Shown piece after piece: positions 22,960 through 34,192 of a DNA stretch of 64,000 nt. Source of the DNA: Pelobates cultripes (taxonomy: Eukaryota; Chordata; Amphibia; Anura; Pelobatidae); the NCBI GenBank assembly GCA_933207985.1, contig OW240917.1:125699829-125763828 (forward strand), written 5' to 3'. Made by a program: the position numbers and the translations under genes. Under the pieces are notes generated by a model that was given only the letters and a program-made list of their open reading frames with translations, made no database searches and had not been told where the DNA came from. The first letter of the stretch is position 1. Every line of letters begins with the position of its first letter.

Positions 22960-23230
22960 ATTGACGCTTCCGCTGCACTGAGTAAAATTCGGTCATATGA
23001 TTCGAAAGCACATAGAAAAGCAATGAATACAATGGAGCTTTGGATTGCACTACCACTGGAAGAAGTTATGTCTCGGATAAGTAAGCAGTGCTAAGGAAGT
23101 CTCGGTGCTGGAAAAGGTAAGTAAAACCTTTGTTTTATTATTTTATGGCAAATGGGTGGGGTGGGGCTCTTAATATAACAGGAACAGGAGCAGTATAGCG
23201 TTGGGAATACAGATTTGTATTCCTGACTTC
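22960..23230. mobile_element. T2-type MITE fragment
   Basis: Words such as AGCAATGAATACAATGGAGC, GGAAAAGGTAAGTAAAACC and ACAGATTTGTATTCCTGAC match inner parts of other T2 copies. The ends are missing. Confidence 0.45.
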
Positions 23231-23288
23231 ATGTGCCAGCCCATAGGGACTGGAAGATACCCACCAAGCAATTGATGGGCGATATATA

Positions 23289-23880
23289 TTAAAGGGACAC
23301 TATAGTCACCAGAACAACTGCAGCTTATTGAATTTGTTCTGGTGAGTAGAATCATTACCTTCAGGCTTTTTGCTGTAAACACTGTCCTTTTAGAGAAAAT
23401 ACAGTGTTTACATTACAGCCTAGTGATAACTTCACTGGCCACTCCTCAGATAGCTGTTAGAGATTCTTCCTGGGTCATGGCTACCTAAAATGAATCCAAA
23501 CATTCAGTGTCTCCACCCTCTGCATGCAGACACAGAACTTTCCTCATACATATTCATTGATTTAATTAATCTCTATGAGGAAATGCTGATTGGCCAGGGC
23601 TGTGTTTGAATTGTACTGGCTCTGCCCCTGATCTGCCTCTTTGTCAGTCTCAGCCAATCCTATGGGGAAGCATTGTGATTGGATCAGGCTACCACTTCTG
23701 ATAATGTCAGCAGGCAGTGGGCAGGTCTAAAGGAAACAGGGACAAAGCCAGCAGTTCCAGACTTGAATACAAGTAAGATTTTACTATATTTAGGGAGGCA
23801 TGAGGGGTCCAGGGGTGCTAGATGGTGGTTTTAAGCCTATAGGGTCAGGAATACATGTTTGTTCTAAAGTTCTAAAGTGT
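23289..23880. mobile_element. T2/Kolobok-type MITE (long type, reverse orientation)
   Basis: It starts TTAAAGGGACACTATAGTCA and runs as the reverse complement of the copy at 16266, through TGTAAACACTGTCC and GGATTGGCTGAGAC-type sequence. It ends near GTCAGGAATACATGTTTG at about 23860 with the last bases altered. Confidence 0.8.
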
Positions 23881-24295
23881 GTCAGCAGTCAAACCATGTA
23901 TGTTGTAATAGATTGAAATAAACAGTTGAGCTAATGACTGAATTTTCCATAAAATCTAACATTTCAGCATTGACAGGGGAACTGTCACGTCTCTGGAACT
24001 TACACTAATGGTAATCACCCATTACTTGTGTTAACCTATTATTATTTTTTTAATGAGATGCAAAGAGATGCAAAGATTTAATTTATATTAAAGATTTAGC
24101 AGATTTAATCAAAAGCCAGTTCAAGTAAGGCAAAATCTAAGGCAAGGCAACTATTGGAAACTAGGAGGAGAATTAGTAGTATATTTTAATGTCTCCTCTG
24201 CTCTTCATGTTTTCTCTATGCTGACTGCCAGGTGCAAAGACAGAGCTTATGCCAGTGCTTGCCAGGACTCCACAATGAAAATGCTTCATTGCAGG

Positions 24296-24894
24296 TTAAA
24301 GAGGTGTTGATTTTTACATTTAAGGCTCACTTCAGCCACCATAACCATTTCAGTGATTTGAAATGGTCATAGTGGTAGGAGTCAGTATGTGCAGTGTTTC
24401 TGCTTGAAACATTGCACACACAGAGATATTGTTAATTGTGTTCTGGGGCTAGTTGCACCACTATCAGACATTACCCCAGCAGCTTAGAACTCGTTTCCGG
24501 ACTTACTAATGTTAATTGTGTGCATAAATTATATCTGTTATTAACATGCACTGCATGCTGACAACATATGTATATATATTTCCCTTGCAGGCATTTTGCC
24601 TGCAAAGGGAAGCTATCTCTACCCTCCCACATTGCACACCCTCCGTGCGGATTGGTCCTGGCCCCTCATCCCCCCCATTCCCATTTATTGTCTGCTCAGA
24701 GCATGTGCATTCACTCTGAGCCGTCGATATAGCCCAGTCCTAGACATCTCTCTGAGAAGCCTGTGATTGAACCACATGCAGCCCCAGTGATGTTGGAGGT
24801 AGGATTGGAAGAGCAGCGCAGGAAGCTTCCCTTGGCACTTGGGAATAAATAAACATAATATTAAAGATCATAGGAAGTGTCAATTCCCCTTTAA
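24296..24894. mobile_element. TTAA-flanked MITE, variant family
   Basis: Ends TTAAAGAGGTGTTGA and TCAATTCCCCTTTAA are approximately inverted and overlap TTAA. The inside includes CAGTGATTTGAAATGG and GGTAGGAGTCAGTATGTGCA, which recur at about 37150-37200. The two loci belong to one family, separate from the TTAAAGGGACACTATAG group although the terminus is similar. Confidence 0.65.
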
Positions 24895-25079
24895 GTAGTT
24901 AATAACCAAATATAGGTAGCTCATATGCCCAATAAGCTGAAATCTGGTGTTAACATGATAATTGTCTTTTTACCTGTTAAAAAAAAAGTCATACAAAGTG
25001 TCCTCTGGGGGAAAACTTTTGACAAACCTACTAAAATGAATGATGAAGTGACCAATATAACTAGCCTCACACCTACTGA

Positions 25080-25255
25080 CTACCAACTTTTATCAGATAT
25101 ATGCAAGCTTGTTTGAGCAGGGTCCTCTTCAACCTATTGTTCCTGTAAGTTTTCTTGTAATTGTCCTATTTATAATTAAATACCCCCTCTCATAATATTG
25201 TAAAGCGCTACGGAATCTGTTGGCGCTATATAAATGGCAATAATAATAATATGCC
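25080..25255 (+). mobile_element. 3' end of an L2-type LINE
   Basis: The sequence TGAGCAGGGTCCTCTTCAAC leads to GTAAAGCGCTACGGAATCTG, then TTGGCGCTATATAAATGG and an AATAATAAT tail. This is a very common amphibian LINE 3' end, seen here as a severely 5'-truncated copy. A weaker tail of the same kind occurs at about 32876-32925. Confidence 0.7.
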
Positions 25256-26812
25256 AAGTTACATTTACCTTTACCTGGTAAGTTTGGTTGCCACCTAGTG
25301 GTCATGCATAGAACTGTCCCACCCTGTGTTTTGAAGTTATTTTATCTTATTTTAAGATGTAAAAATCATAGATAATTGTAGTCTTGTTATGGTTTTTGTT
25401 TTTCCATTGGACTAACACAATTTTTTAACTACAAGCTTTCATAAAATCTTTCTATTTTTGAAATGCTATTAGATTTATTTTAGTAAATTTCATACGTCCC
25501 TTGCATTCTCTACTCACAATTGATGATGAATTGTGGAGAATGCTCTGCTCCGGCTCCGAACACTACTGCCGCTGCAGTGCCACCCTCTCATGAAGTCGGA
25601 TCCTTCCGCACCTGGAATCCGTACAGGCTGCGTTTTTAAAAATAATTTTGTAGTGTTTATTATTTTCTCTATCTGTCCTGGTTCAGATGGGAAATATTTA
25701 ACCTTTGTAGCTGTTATCTTTCTTTTTTTGTAAATATATTTTTATGGAAGAAACCTTTCAATAATGTACAGTAAAAACAGTATGGGTCACGCAGGACCTA
25801 AAACTCAGGTGCCAATAAAGTATGGAGACACGCAGGTCTCTTGTGACATCAAATAAAAGCAGTTACATGCATGTAGACATACATTAATTTAAACATGAAA
25901 GAAGAAATGCGACCGTAATCCCCAGACTGTGCAACATGAATGTGTTCCCTTATTCCTACATATTGCACTGTTGTATTTCTCTTCTAGATCGTATGCATTT
26001 ATTCCAGTTATAGTATTTTTTAGGTTGTATTTTATATTTTACACACTTTTTTTTTTTATTCACTCCTTTTATACTTTTCTGTGTTACTTTGTGTTTATTA
26101 GTATTTTGGGTGTTTAGGGACAAACTTTTAGGAGATTCTTTTGTTTTTATAGTGGTACTCTTTTTCTTGTGCACAACAAACATCACATTGCCCACAGTGC
26201 TGTACATTGAGTTAAAAAATATGGTATCAAAGGGTTTCGACAAATCCCAGGTGTGTGGTTGCCATGGCAACTAGAAATTTTGTCTTGACACCTGGGTATT
26301 TGCCAGCCCGTTCATCCGAGCTGGCCGAGGGAACACGGAGGCGTCCGGCAAGCTGAGGGAAAATTGAGCCGGGAGGAAGCTTTGTACTCTTCTTGCTCTT
26401 CTTTTGTAAGGAGCTGAAGAAGAGATAGGTGATTACAGGATCACAGCAGCTACATTGGATCCCATTATTCACGAAACAGTGACTTGTAAGGAATTTTTCT
26501 ATAGGTTAAAACAGCCAGGTTGGTAAAATTCTGCCGAATTAACTATTCTTTCCAAATTGGTTAAATTTGGTTAATTCTGTCAGCAATTCACCAGAATTAA
26601 GTTTGTTGAATAAACTGCTATACAATCCCATGTCAGTAACTGATCAGTATTATCTCTGACTTTTGAATGATATTGCTTGACAGTTGTCAAAAATAAATCA
26701 TGTCAGGATCAAGGGAAGATAATTTCCCCCTGATTGAAGTGGGGAAATTGTCCTTCTGTCTTCAACTGTCAATTGTCACTCTTTGAACTGAACTGTCACT
26801 GTCACTCTAGAC
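25256..26812. other. Intron, with a possible L1 3' end near 25720-25930
   Basis: Around 25730-25930 the text CACGCAGGACCTAAAACTC resembles the block at 5072-6060 and may be an L1 3' UTR on the minus strand. The rest has long T runs and no recognisable gene. Confidence 0.35.
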
Positions 26813-26889
26813 CAGAGGTTTAATTTTTCCCGTGGAACCCTTTGACATAGTGTATCAACATTGTGGAATCCCCCGAAAAAAAATAAAAA

Positions 26890-27900
26890 ATGTATGTGCC
26901 GGTGTGTGTCAAGGTGTGTATATCTGTGCTTGTATGTGCCAGTCGTATATCTGATACACACACACACACTGGCACACATATGTTTGTCTGTGTGTCAAGG
27001 TGTGTGTATCTGTGTGTCAAAGTATGTGTATCTGTGTTTGTGTGTCTGTATGTGTATGTACCAGTGTGTATGAATTTGACACACAGATACACACACTGGC
27101 AGATAGTGGCACACAGATACACACCATGACACACAGTGTGTATCTGTGTGTGTATGTATGTATCTGTGTGTCAAGGTGCGTGTATCAATGTTTCAAAGTG
27201 TGTGTGTGTGTATCTGTGTTTGTATGTGTCTGTGTATCAAGGTGTGTTTATCTGTGTTTGTATGTGCCAGTGTGTATGAATCTGACACACAAATACACAC
27301 ACTGGCAGATAGTGGCACACAGATACACACACCTTGACACACTGTGTGTATCTGTGTGTGTGTGTATATGTATGTATCTATGTGTCAAGGTGTGTATATC
27401 TGTGTTTGTATGCACCAGTGTGTCTGTATCTCTGTGTCAGTGTGTATATGTATCTAACACACAGATATATACACACACTGGCAGACAGATACACGCTGAC
27501 ACACATCTTTACACACTCAGTTACACACTGACACACACATTTTGACTCACAAATACACACACACACACACACACACACACTCAGATACACACTTGCACCC
27601 ACAGATGCACACTGACACACTCAGATATACACACACACAGGCACATACAAACACACTGATACATACTGGCACATACACACACACTCTTTGACAGACACAC
27701 ATAAACGCTCACTGACAAACACATACTCTTTGTCAGACACACATACTCTTTTACAGACACACATACAAACACATATACACTCTCATTGACAAGAACAGGT
27801 ACATTTCCACTGACAACCCCATACACTCACACAGTCACTGACAAGCACACATTCACTCTCACTGGCAAACACACAAACACATACAAATTCCCTAACAGAC
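26890..27900. repeat. CA/GT-rich minisatellite with strand switches
   Basis: A GT-rich half (about 26890-27060 and repeated to 27450) is made of words such as GTGTATCTGTGTTTGTATG. It alternates with CA-rich blocks (ACACACAGATACACACACTG), giving inverted symmetry. From 27460 the array is CA-rich only, with a pure (AC)n run at about 27550-27580. A unit of about 220 bp recurs near 26980-27130 and 27200-27345. The Cys/Val-rich open frames here are by-products of the repeat. Confidence 0.9.
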
Positions 27901-27939
27901 ACACATATTAATCCACCCAGCCCCCCTACCTTTAGGAGT

Positions 27940-28038
27940 GCCGGCATGGAGTCCCTGGGGTCCAGTGGGGCTGCCGGCATGGAGTCCCTGGGGTCCAGTG
28001 GGGCTGCTGGCATGAAGTCCCTGTGGACCAGTGGGGCT
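27940..28038. repeat. 33-bp tandem repeat, three copies
   Basis: Units beginning GCCGGCATGGAGTCCCTGGG at 27940, 27973 and 28006 are nearly identical; the third has small changes. They sit near the right end of the hAT-type element. Confidence 0.85.
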
Positions 28039-28399
28039 GGCTGCAGCTGGCGGGTGGTCAGGAGGTCTGGCAGACGGTAAAGGAGCTCTGATCTCCCTGC
28101 TCAGCTCCCTTGCGCGCCTCTTAGTGATGCCGGAGCGGGAGTGACGTCATATTCCGGCTCCGGCATCCCTGTTGTGTGCGCGAGGGAGATGAGTAGGGAG
28201 ATCACTGCCCACTGCTCCCTCGCCGCCTGCAGCCATTTTATTTTTTGGTGGAACCCCAATTAGTGTTCCGAGGAACACCAATTGGAAAACGCTGCTCTAG
28301 ACTACAGTCACTCTTAGGATATATAAATTTCCAAAATTTTTTTTGTAGCCCTCAAATTAAAATAGATCAACACTTCTATAAGAACACACTCCAGCCTAT

Positions 28400-29185
28400 T
28401 ATAGCTGGTACAAATAACTCGAATGTCCTTGAGTTCATGAACTGCGCTATATACTTGCAAAAAATCTGGACTGCGAAGACTGCTATAAACCTCTGCACTG
28501 GATATCTCATCACCAATGTTCTGATGGAAATTCCTGGAAATGTACAAAACAAGAATTGTGCGTCATCGTGGTTAGCCATCAGAAAGGGCATTTTCTATGA
28601 AAAATCATACATCAAAAAGTTGCTACACATTACTTACCTCTGGTGTTTGGAAACCTCTGAAAAACCAGCTGCACAACTGACTGTAATATCATAACACACT
28701 GTAGTTGACATTTATAATGTCTATTTTCATACTAACCCAGTTTTGCTCAGCGACCCTGGTCATTATGTACATGTTGATGAGTTTTGTTTTAGTCATAAAA
28801 TAAAATACCATCGCAATCGTCCCCCTGATCGTGAAATATGGGTATTTGGGATTGTGGACACTGAAACAATGCCAGCTGTTGGGTATATGGAAGTTGTGAA
28901 GTGCTGAGACTCTCCTTCCTATTCTTTGACATGTGGGGTGCGAAAGGTTCGGGGGGGGGGCACAGTGATTCCTGGGCTGCCTTCAACAATATTCAACCGG
29001 CACTCAATTTGAGTCATCAACATGTCAATCACAGTGATCCAAATTTTCCATTTGTTTTTCCAATTGGTGCTCACATACAACATATAGAATGTATATAAAT
29101 GTAAGGTTTGTATCAAAACAAACAAGGGTGTTCTTCGTGATTTGCTTTCAACAGATCTTGCAGAATTCATGTGGAGAGGTTGATT
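28400..29185 (+). pseudogene. Merlin (IS1016/ISXO2-like) transposase remnant
   Basis: Merlin transposases are DDE enzymes related to bacterial IS1016/IS1595. Pieces in three frames are recognisable: a short zinc-finger-like stretch HHQCSDGNSWKCTKQ, then AIRKGIFYEKSYIKKLLHIT and ETSEKPAAQLTVIS. Next come YVHVDEFCFSHKIKYHRN and REIWVFGIVDTETMPAVGYM. After a break near 28910-28960 come HSDSWAAFNNIQ and FPIGAHIQHIE. The expected catalytic residues are all present: Asp codon 28776-28778, Asp codon 28967-28969, Glu codon 29087-29089. At least two frameshifts and several stops make it inactive. Terminal repeats were not found. The hAT-type element ends about 100 bp before this. Confidence 0.85.
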
Positions 29186-29265
29186 CGACATAGACACATT
29201 TGAGACTCTGCTTCAGTTTCCTGTTTAGTAAATCTAATTTTGTTTTTCTTAAGTTTTCATTCCAT

Positions 29266-29407
29266 AAATCTTTAGTCTTTAAATATGCATTTTAATTTAT
29301 TTTATCTATGTATGTGGGACATATACTACATTCAATAAATCTTTAGTTTTTAAATATGCATTTTAATTTATTTCAGCTACGTATGGGAGACATATACATC
29401 ATTTGTG
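29266..29407. repeat. 71-bp tandem duplication
   Basis: AAATCTTTAGTCTTTAAATA at 29266 recurs as AAATCTTTAGTTTTTAAATA at 29337. The match continues through GCATTTTAATTTATTT to GACATATAC. It directly follows the Merlin remnant and may derive from its 3' flank. Confidence 0.8.
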
Positions 29408-29518
29408 TCTAGTGAAGTTTATGTCATAGGCCTAGGGGGACATAATCTTCACTTGATACACAATTCAAATTTCACAAACTTGTTATCCCCTGTCTGTAGC
29501 ATGGAAGTAAGACAGCTT

Positions 29519-30092
29519 AAAGGGGCACTATAGTCACCAGAACAACTACAGCTTAACATAGTTGTTCTGGTGAGTATAATAGCTCCCTTCAGCCATTTAC
29601 ATGTAAACACTGCTTTTTCAGAGAAAAGGCAGTGTTTACATTGCCCCTAGGGACACCTCCAAGTGGCCATTTCTTAGATGGCCACTGGAGAGGCTTCCTG
29701 GCTCAGGGCTGCACAGTAAGCAGCCCTGCCATTCAGCGTACACACGCTCTGCATTGAGACGTTGCATTTTCCTCATAAAGATGCATTGATTCAATGCATC
29801 TTTATGAGGAGGTCCTGATTGGCAAAAATGGCATTTGGCCCCGCCCCATGCCGATTTTAGCCAATCCAATGCTTTCAATATAGGAAAGTATTGGATTGGC
29901 AAAAAACTGGGCATTTTGAAGTCACAAATGGAGGCGGAGGCAGTGCCAGTGGACCCGCGCGGCGCTGGAAATAAGGAACGTTTTAAACTTTTATAGGGGT
30001 GCTAAGGTGGGACAAGCCACCTAAATGGTGGGTTAAACACTATAGGGTCAGGAATACATGTTTGTGTTCCTTACCCTATAGTGATCCTTTAA
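29519..30092. mobile_element. T2/Kolobok-type MITE
   Basis: Complete copy with ends TTAAAGGGGCACTATAGTCA and CCTATAGTGATCCTTTAA, both including TTAA. The interior has TTGATTCAATGCATCTTTAT and CCAATCCAATGCTTTC, shared with fragments at 7020-7260 and 17919. Confidence 0.85.
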
Positions 30093-30664
30093 TCATCTTA
30101 AAACATGGCCCAAATAATGATTCAATTTTTAATCTTGCCATAGTGAACTGACTAGGTCGATATCACAGGATATTGATATAGAAAACGTTCTTGTGTTCAT
30201 TCTGCTCATTTGCTAAAATACATGTCCTTTGAGGTGTTGAATGTTTGGCGTTTTTGGCGGCCCTGTTAAAATGTTGTTAGTCCTCTTCCACAGGATTGTG
30301 ATCACTAAAACTTGAGAAATTAATGTATGTATTCACTGTGTTGTACCGTATGTTAAAACTTGAATGTTGATCGCATCAACATTTGTTAAATCAGCTCATT
30401 CTTCATACAAAATAAAGCTACTTTGAGCATATCATACGACAAAGTAGAGACTAATATGCAGTTATTTTATTTTTTTTTTCTTTAAAATGTTATAGTTTTC
30501 ATGTATAAACAAGAGCAGCATTTCCATGTTCTTCCCTTTTGTTAATGTACGCTAAATAATAGAGGTAGATTCAAGCCCTGATAAACAAGAGAAAATCGTA
30601 ACATGTTTTTGTTTTGTTTTTCTGGTAAAATTCTTTGATAGTATTGTTTCTAGGGATTTTATAT
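30093..30664. other. Intron, nothing recognised
   Basis: AT-rich sequence without recognisable features. It ends with AGGGATTTTATAT at 30652-30664, the left target duplication of the next element. Confidence 0.5.
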
Positions 30665-32736
30665 ATATATATATATTTTAAATTCTTTATTTTAGTTGTG
30701 CATACAGTTATAACAGTCGCTTGTGAGATACCCCAAAGGCAGTCCTCTAGCGCGTGGTAAACAGGTTAAACATAGGGGTAGACGGTGGATCTAGCACATT
30801 TTTAAGTAAATAAGGTTATGAACAGTATAGATGTACGTTGCTTAAGCATTTCAATACATAACACGAAAACAACATCGCTTGTAACTTTCTGGATAGTAGG
30901 TTTTTACGCTATGTCATAGGCTAGTCAAACATAAATTATTTATATGAAACATACATGCGTCGGGTAAAGTAACACTTTGCTTCTTTGGAGTTTGCACAAT
31001 ATATAATTATTGTAGTATATCATGCTAGGCTAAGTGGGCGCTCACCACAACTAGTCGTGCATTATATTATAGGTATATCGCACCTTTTTATAGTGTAGCA
31101 CATTTTTATAGGGCAGCATGAGGCTTACCTGTGCGCATGAAACAGTGTTAACAAACAGATGGCACGAAGCAATTTTCAGTGTTAAGTTATACAGGTGCTG
31201 GTGCTAGGTCTGTCAATTGGCCATGAGTTGCTTAGTAATTATCTCATATCAACAAGATAAGATATGTGAAATATGCTCATTATTATATAACGCTTGTTAA
31301 GTTGGTCAAACAGAAAGCCTATTCATTTCTGTTGGTTATCTTAGCTGAAATATTAAACTTAATTTTAACCATGACTAACTTTCAAGCTTTCACCAAAGTC
31401 AACGCTTGTTAGGTAATATTGTAACACAGTAACCAGGGTTTAAACAACTTAAAGCATATTGTAACATAGATTTAACATAAGAATCCCTGGTAGCTTCGCT
31501 TATCTACATGAGAAAGAGTCCTTGGCAGTCCAAGGTTATGCACAACAGCCGTCGTCCCTGTGAGATGTGAAGCAGGAGATGGCAGGTCGGTAAAGATCAG
31601 CGGATTGGGAGTTCGTGTTGCAGCACAGGAAACCTTCCCCCTTGCTCATATGGGGTACGTAGGTCTTAGTCCCCGGGGTGGTCTGCAATCAGCCGACGCC
31701 CGCTCTGTGGGGCCGTTGGAGTTGTGTGGGTGCCGTTCGTGCCAGGGGGCGTGAGCCCATTGTGGGTACAGTCCCAGTGCCCCTGCTGATTCTTTGTGTG
31801 TCGTAGGGGGGTGAGTTGTGGTAGCCTCCCGGTTAAAGTGGTGGGCATGGTCTTCTTCTGTTCCCTCTCGTCGGGTCTTTTCCAGAGCTCATGTGGGGTG
31901 TTCGCCGCTCCGATTGCTCCCATCTTCCCGAGCGTGAGCCTGGGAGGTGGCGAGTTCTGCCTGATGGTCAGTGGTTACAGACACCGTAGGGTGGTGAGCG
32001 GGTCCAGCGAGGTGAGTGGTCCCCCATTCGTATGTGCTCAAGCGGGTGCTGGTGCCTGGGGGGTATATCAATTTTGTCTGCCAACCGGGTTTACTATTTC
32101 TCCTCTGTCGGGAGACTGCCCTGGGAGATGTGGGCGGGTGTCTGCATAATTGGTGTCGGATTGTAGGGCGAATCCAGGACGCTGCTTGTTTCCACGCTAG
32201 CTTAAAGATCCGGCCTTTGGTATGGAGTTCTGTCCAGAGGCTTGCGCCAAGCCAGTCAAAGAACTCTAGAGTATGTGTTGATGGCTTGATGTGGGTTCTT
32301 CCCTTCGCGGGCTGCATCCCAGCCGCCATCTTGGTTAGGCCCTGGCATTTCTGCCTGTCTGTGGGCTTTGTCGCTTGATTGGGGGTGATTGTCCCCAGCG
32401 AGGACCGGGATAACCCCCGCCGGTCCAGGGGGGTGGGAGGGGCAGCAGGGCATTGTGTGCTTCTCGTTTGTGAGCGGGTCCCTTGTCGGGTGATCGGTCG
32501 CCTCCTTCATGCTGCAGGCTCCGCTTAGTTTTAGGCCGCATGGCCGGTTCAGGCTCTTGTAGTGCGGATCGGCACAGGACAGGTATCATTCTGTTCCCTG
32601 CTAGGTCCCATGTCACCTTCCAAGCTCCTTAAGTTTCTGGCTTTTGCTGTTTGGACAGGATTAGTGGGATTGTGTCTGCTGGTGCTGGAGCTTTCAAAAA
32701 TCACGTCCGGACATCTTGGCTATCAGGCCCCACCCC
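30665..32736 (-). mobile_element. Non-autonomous L1-like retroelement with target duplications
   Basis: The direct repeat AGGGATTTTATAT flanks the unit (30652-30664 and from 32737). On the minus strand it starts near 32736 with a GC-rich 5' region containing GCCAAGATGTCCGGACG. It continues through GC-rich text for about 1.2 kb, then AT-rich text with a T-rich left end (30675-30700) that reads as a 3' tail. No ORF1 RRM, endonuclease or reverse transcriptase can be seen. Open frames of 146, 93 and 85 codons on the minus strand match nothing. It is best read as an element joining L1-like 5' and 3' ends and copied by L1 proteins. Confidence 0.6.
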
Positions 32737-33518
32737 AGGGATTTTATATTTTAATACACATATATGTCTGATTATAAGTCTACTCATATAAAAGGAAAAG
32801 CCAAATGTGTAAATTCATAAAGTTTTTTTTGTAATATAAGCAAATTGAAGACATAAACCTAGCACATGATAGCAGAGCTGCGGAATTTGTTGGCAATATA
32901 TATAAATAATAATAATAATAATGTGATTGGCTCTCTAAGTTCATATGTAAGTCAAAGAAGCTGTCCTTGTATTTGATAATGAGCTTCTCATCATGCATTG
33001 CTGTTGGGGAATCCACTCAGTATCGACTTCCACTGGATTTGGTGAAATAGGCAACTACTCAGCATTGATAATCTTCCTTCGTTATAGTTTCTCAATAATT
33101 TTTCATGGGCAACTTGGAAAGATAATCTTGTAATTGCCAATTGGCATAATACACTTTGCAATTCTAAGCAAATGCAGTGATGTTTACTGGTATGTTAGCA
33201 GAACGAAATATTCAGCCCGGCAGCAAACTGCAACTCCTAATATCATTAGCCGAAACAGGAATGTATTGAGGTTGGTGCCAACTGCAACTCAGTAAGACTG
33301 GGGTTGCCAGAGTGTCAAATCCCTGATATAAGCCCAAGGTGCTGGTTACCCACAGCCATCAAATATTCTACACCCGTAAATCCCACAGAAAGCAAACAGT
33401 GGATGTGTTTATTTTTGTATCGGTAGCACAGGCTGCCCAATTGTAAACTATCTTGCTTTTTCATTCATTTTCCTTGCTGATGACAGAAGAACTCATGAAC
33501 AAGTGGTTTCCTTTGCAG
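32737..33518. other. Intron end before exon B
   Basis: Contains a degraded LINE-type tail (GCGGAATTTGTTGGC then AATAATAAT) at about 32876-32925. The rest is unrecognised, up to the acceptor TTTGCAG at 33512-33518. Confidence 0.5.
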
Positions 33519-33673
33519 GCTTGAATGCTCTCCGGAAAAAATGTGGAGAGCTGTCTTGCCCATCAGACAGTGAAGTGGCTGGCTCTGTGGTAATCACTGT
33601 GAATGACTTCCTGCAGGCAATGAATGATGTCAGGCCCAGTGCCATGAGGGAAGTTGCAATTGACGTGCCCAAT
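33519..33673 (+). CDS. AFG2A: AFG2A exon B: linker between the two AAA+ modules
   Basis: The acceptor TTTGCAG precedes GC, which completes the Gly codon left by exon A. The frame then runs [19 protein letters not shown] to the end. The stretch [20 protein letters not shown], followed by VAIDVPN, is the signature of the linker after the first module: the VPN lies just before the second module's start in AFG2A proteins. The exon has 155 nt and ends on a codon boundary at Asn, before GTAAGT. The variable part ([16 protein letters not shown]) is where AFG2A proteins differ most, while both ends are strongly conserved. No damage is seen. Confidence 0.95.
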
Positions 33674-33804
33674 GTAAGTAATTTTTTTCATATATCTCAA
33701 GAAACAATGTCAACCTTTAGCTGGCAGTAACAATGTGTTAGGTTGCCTGCACTGATTTCACTGTTATCGAACTACACACTATGAATCATTAGAATATATG
33801 TGCA

Positions 33805-34192
33805 TTAAAAGGACACTCAAGACACCTTGAGCACAAGTGCTTTATTGATGAAGTGTATGTCCTCTTTTTTTTTTTTTTTTTTTTAATTTGTAAAAAGTGC
33901 ACAATTCAGTAGATTGTTTTAGAAATTAACCTTCTTGCATCTTCCTGCCTGTCAATCAGGCAATAATCCTGTTACTTCCTGGTTGCTTAGCTCAGTGGAG
34001 CTAAACTCAAGAGGTAGGTAATTGCCTACATCACCTGCCTTTAGCTGCATTGGTAAGTTTGTAATTGAAAAGCCACAGATTGCAATTGTGGGCTGGGATA
34101 GAAGTTGCAGGGCTTGCAAAGGCTGCAGACAAGAGACCTGCAGATTTTGCAAGCATTTAATCATTTGGGGTGTATCTACAAAACAGTGATTT
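33805..34192. mobile_element. T2-like MITE, ACTCAAGACACC variant
   Basis: It starts TTAAAAGGACACTCAAGACA and carries a long poly-T run at about 33865-33885. No clear inverted right end is found, so the end is approximate. Confidence 0.45.

Larger units (their letters stand above)
26813..28294. mobile_element. hAT-type element filled with CA/GT repeats
   Basis: The element starts CAGAGGTTTAATTTTTCCCG and ends ACCAATTGGAAAACGCTG, with partly inverted ends. It is flanked by a perfect 8-bp duplication CTCTAGAC at 26805-26812 and 28295-28302, the hAT hallmark. The words GGAACCCTTTGA near the left end and GGTGGAACCCCAATTAG near the right end resemble hAT subterminal text. No transposase is inside. 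Instead it holds about 1 kb of CA/GT-rich repeats, a 33-bp triple repeat and a GC-rich block, so it is non-autonomous. Confidence 0.8.

Noticed and set aside
27000..27545. Long open frame of 181 codons rich in Cys, Val and Ser
   Set aside because: It is a translation of the CA/GT minisatellite and has mirror frames on the other strand; no domain is present.
31560..32616. Overlapping frames of 64-146 codons on both strands in a GC-rich block
   Set aside because: High GC lowers stop frequency, and the block lies within a retroelement with target duplications; no domain is recognised.
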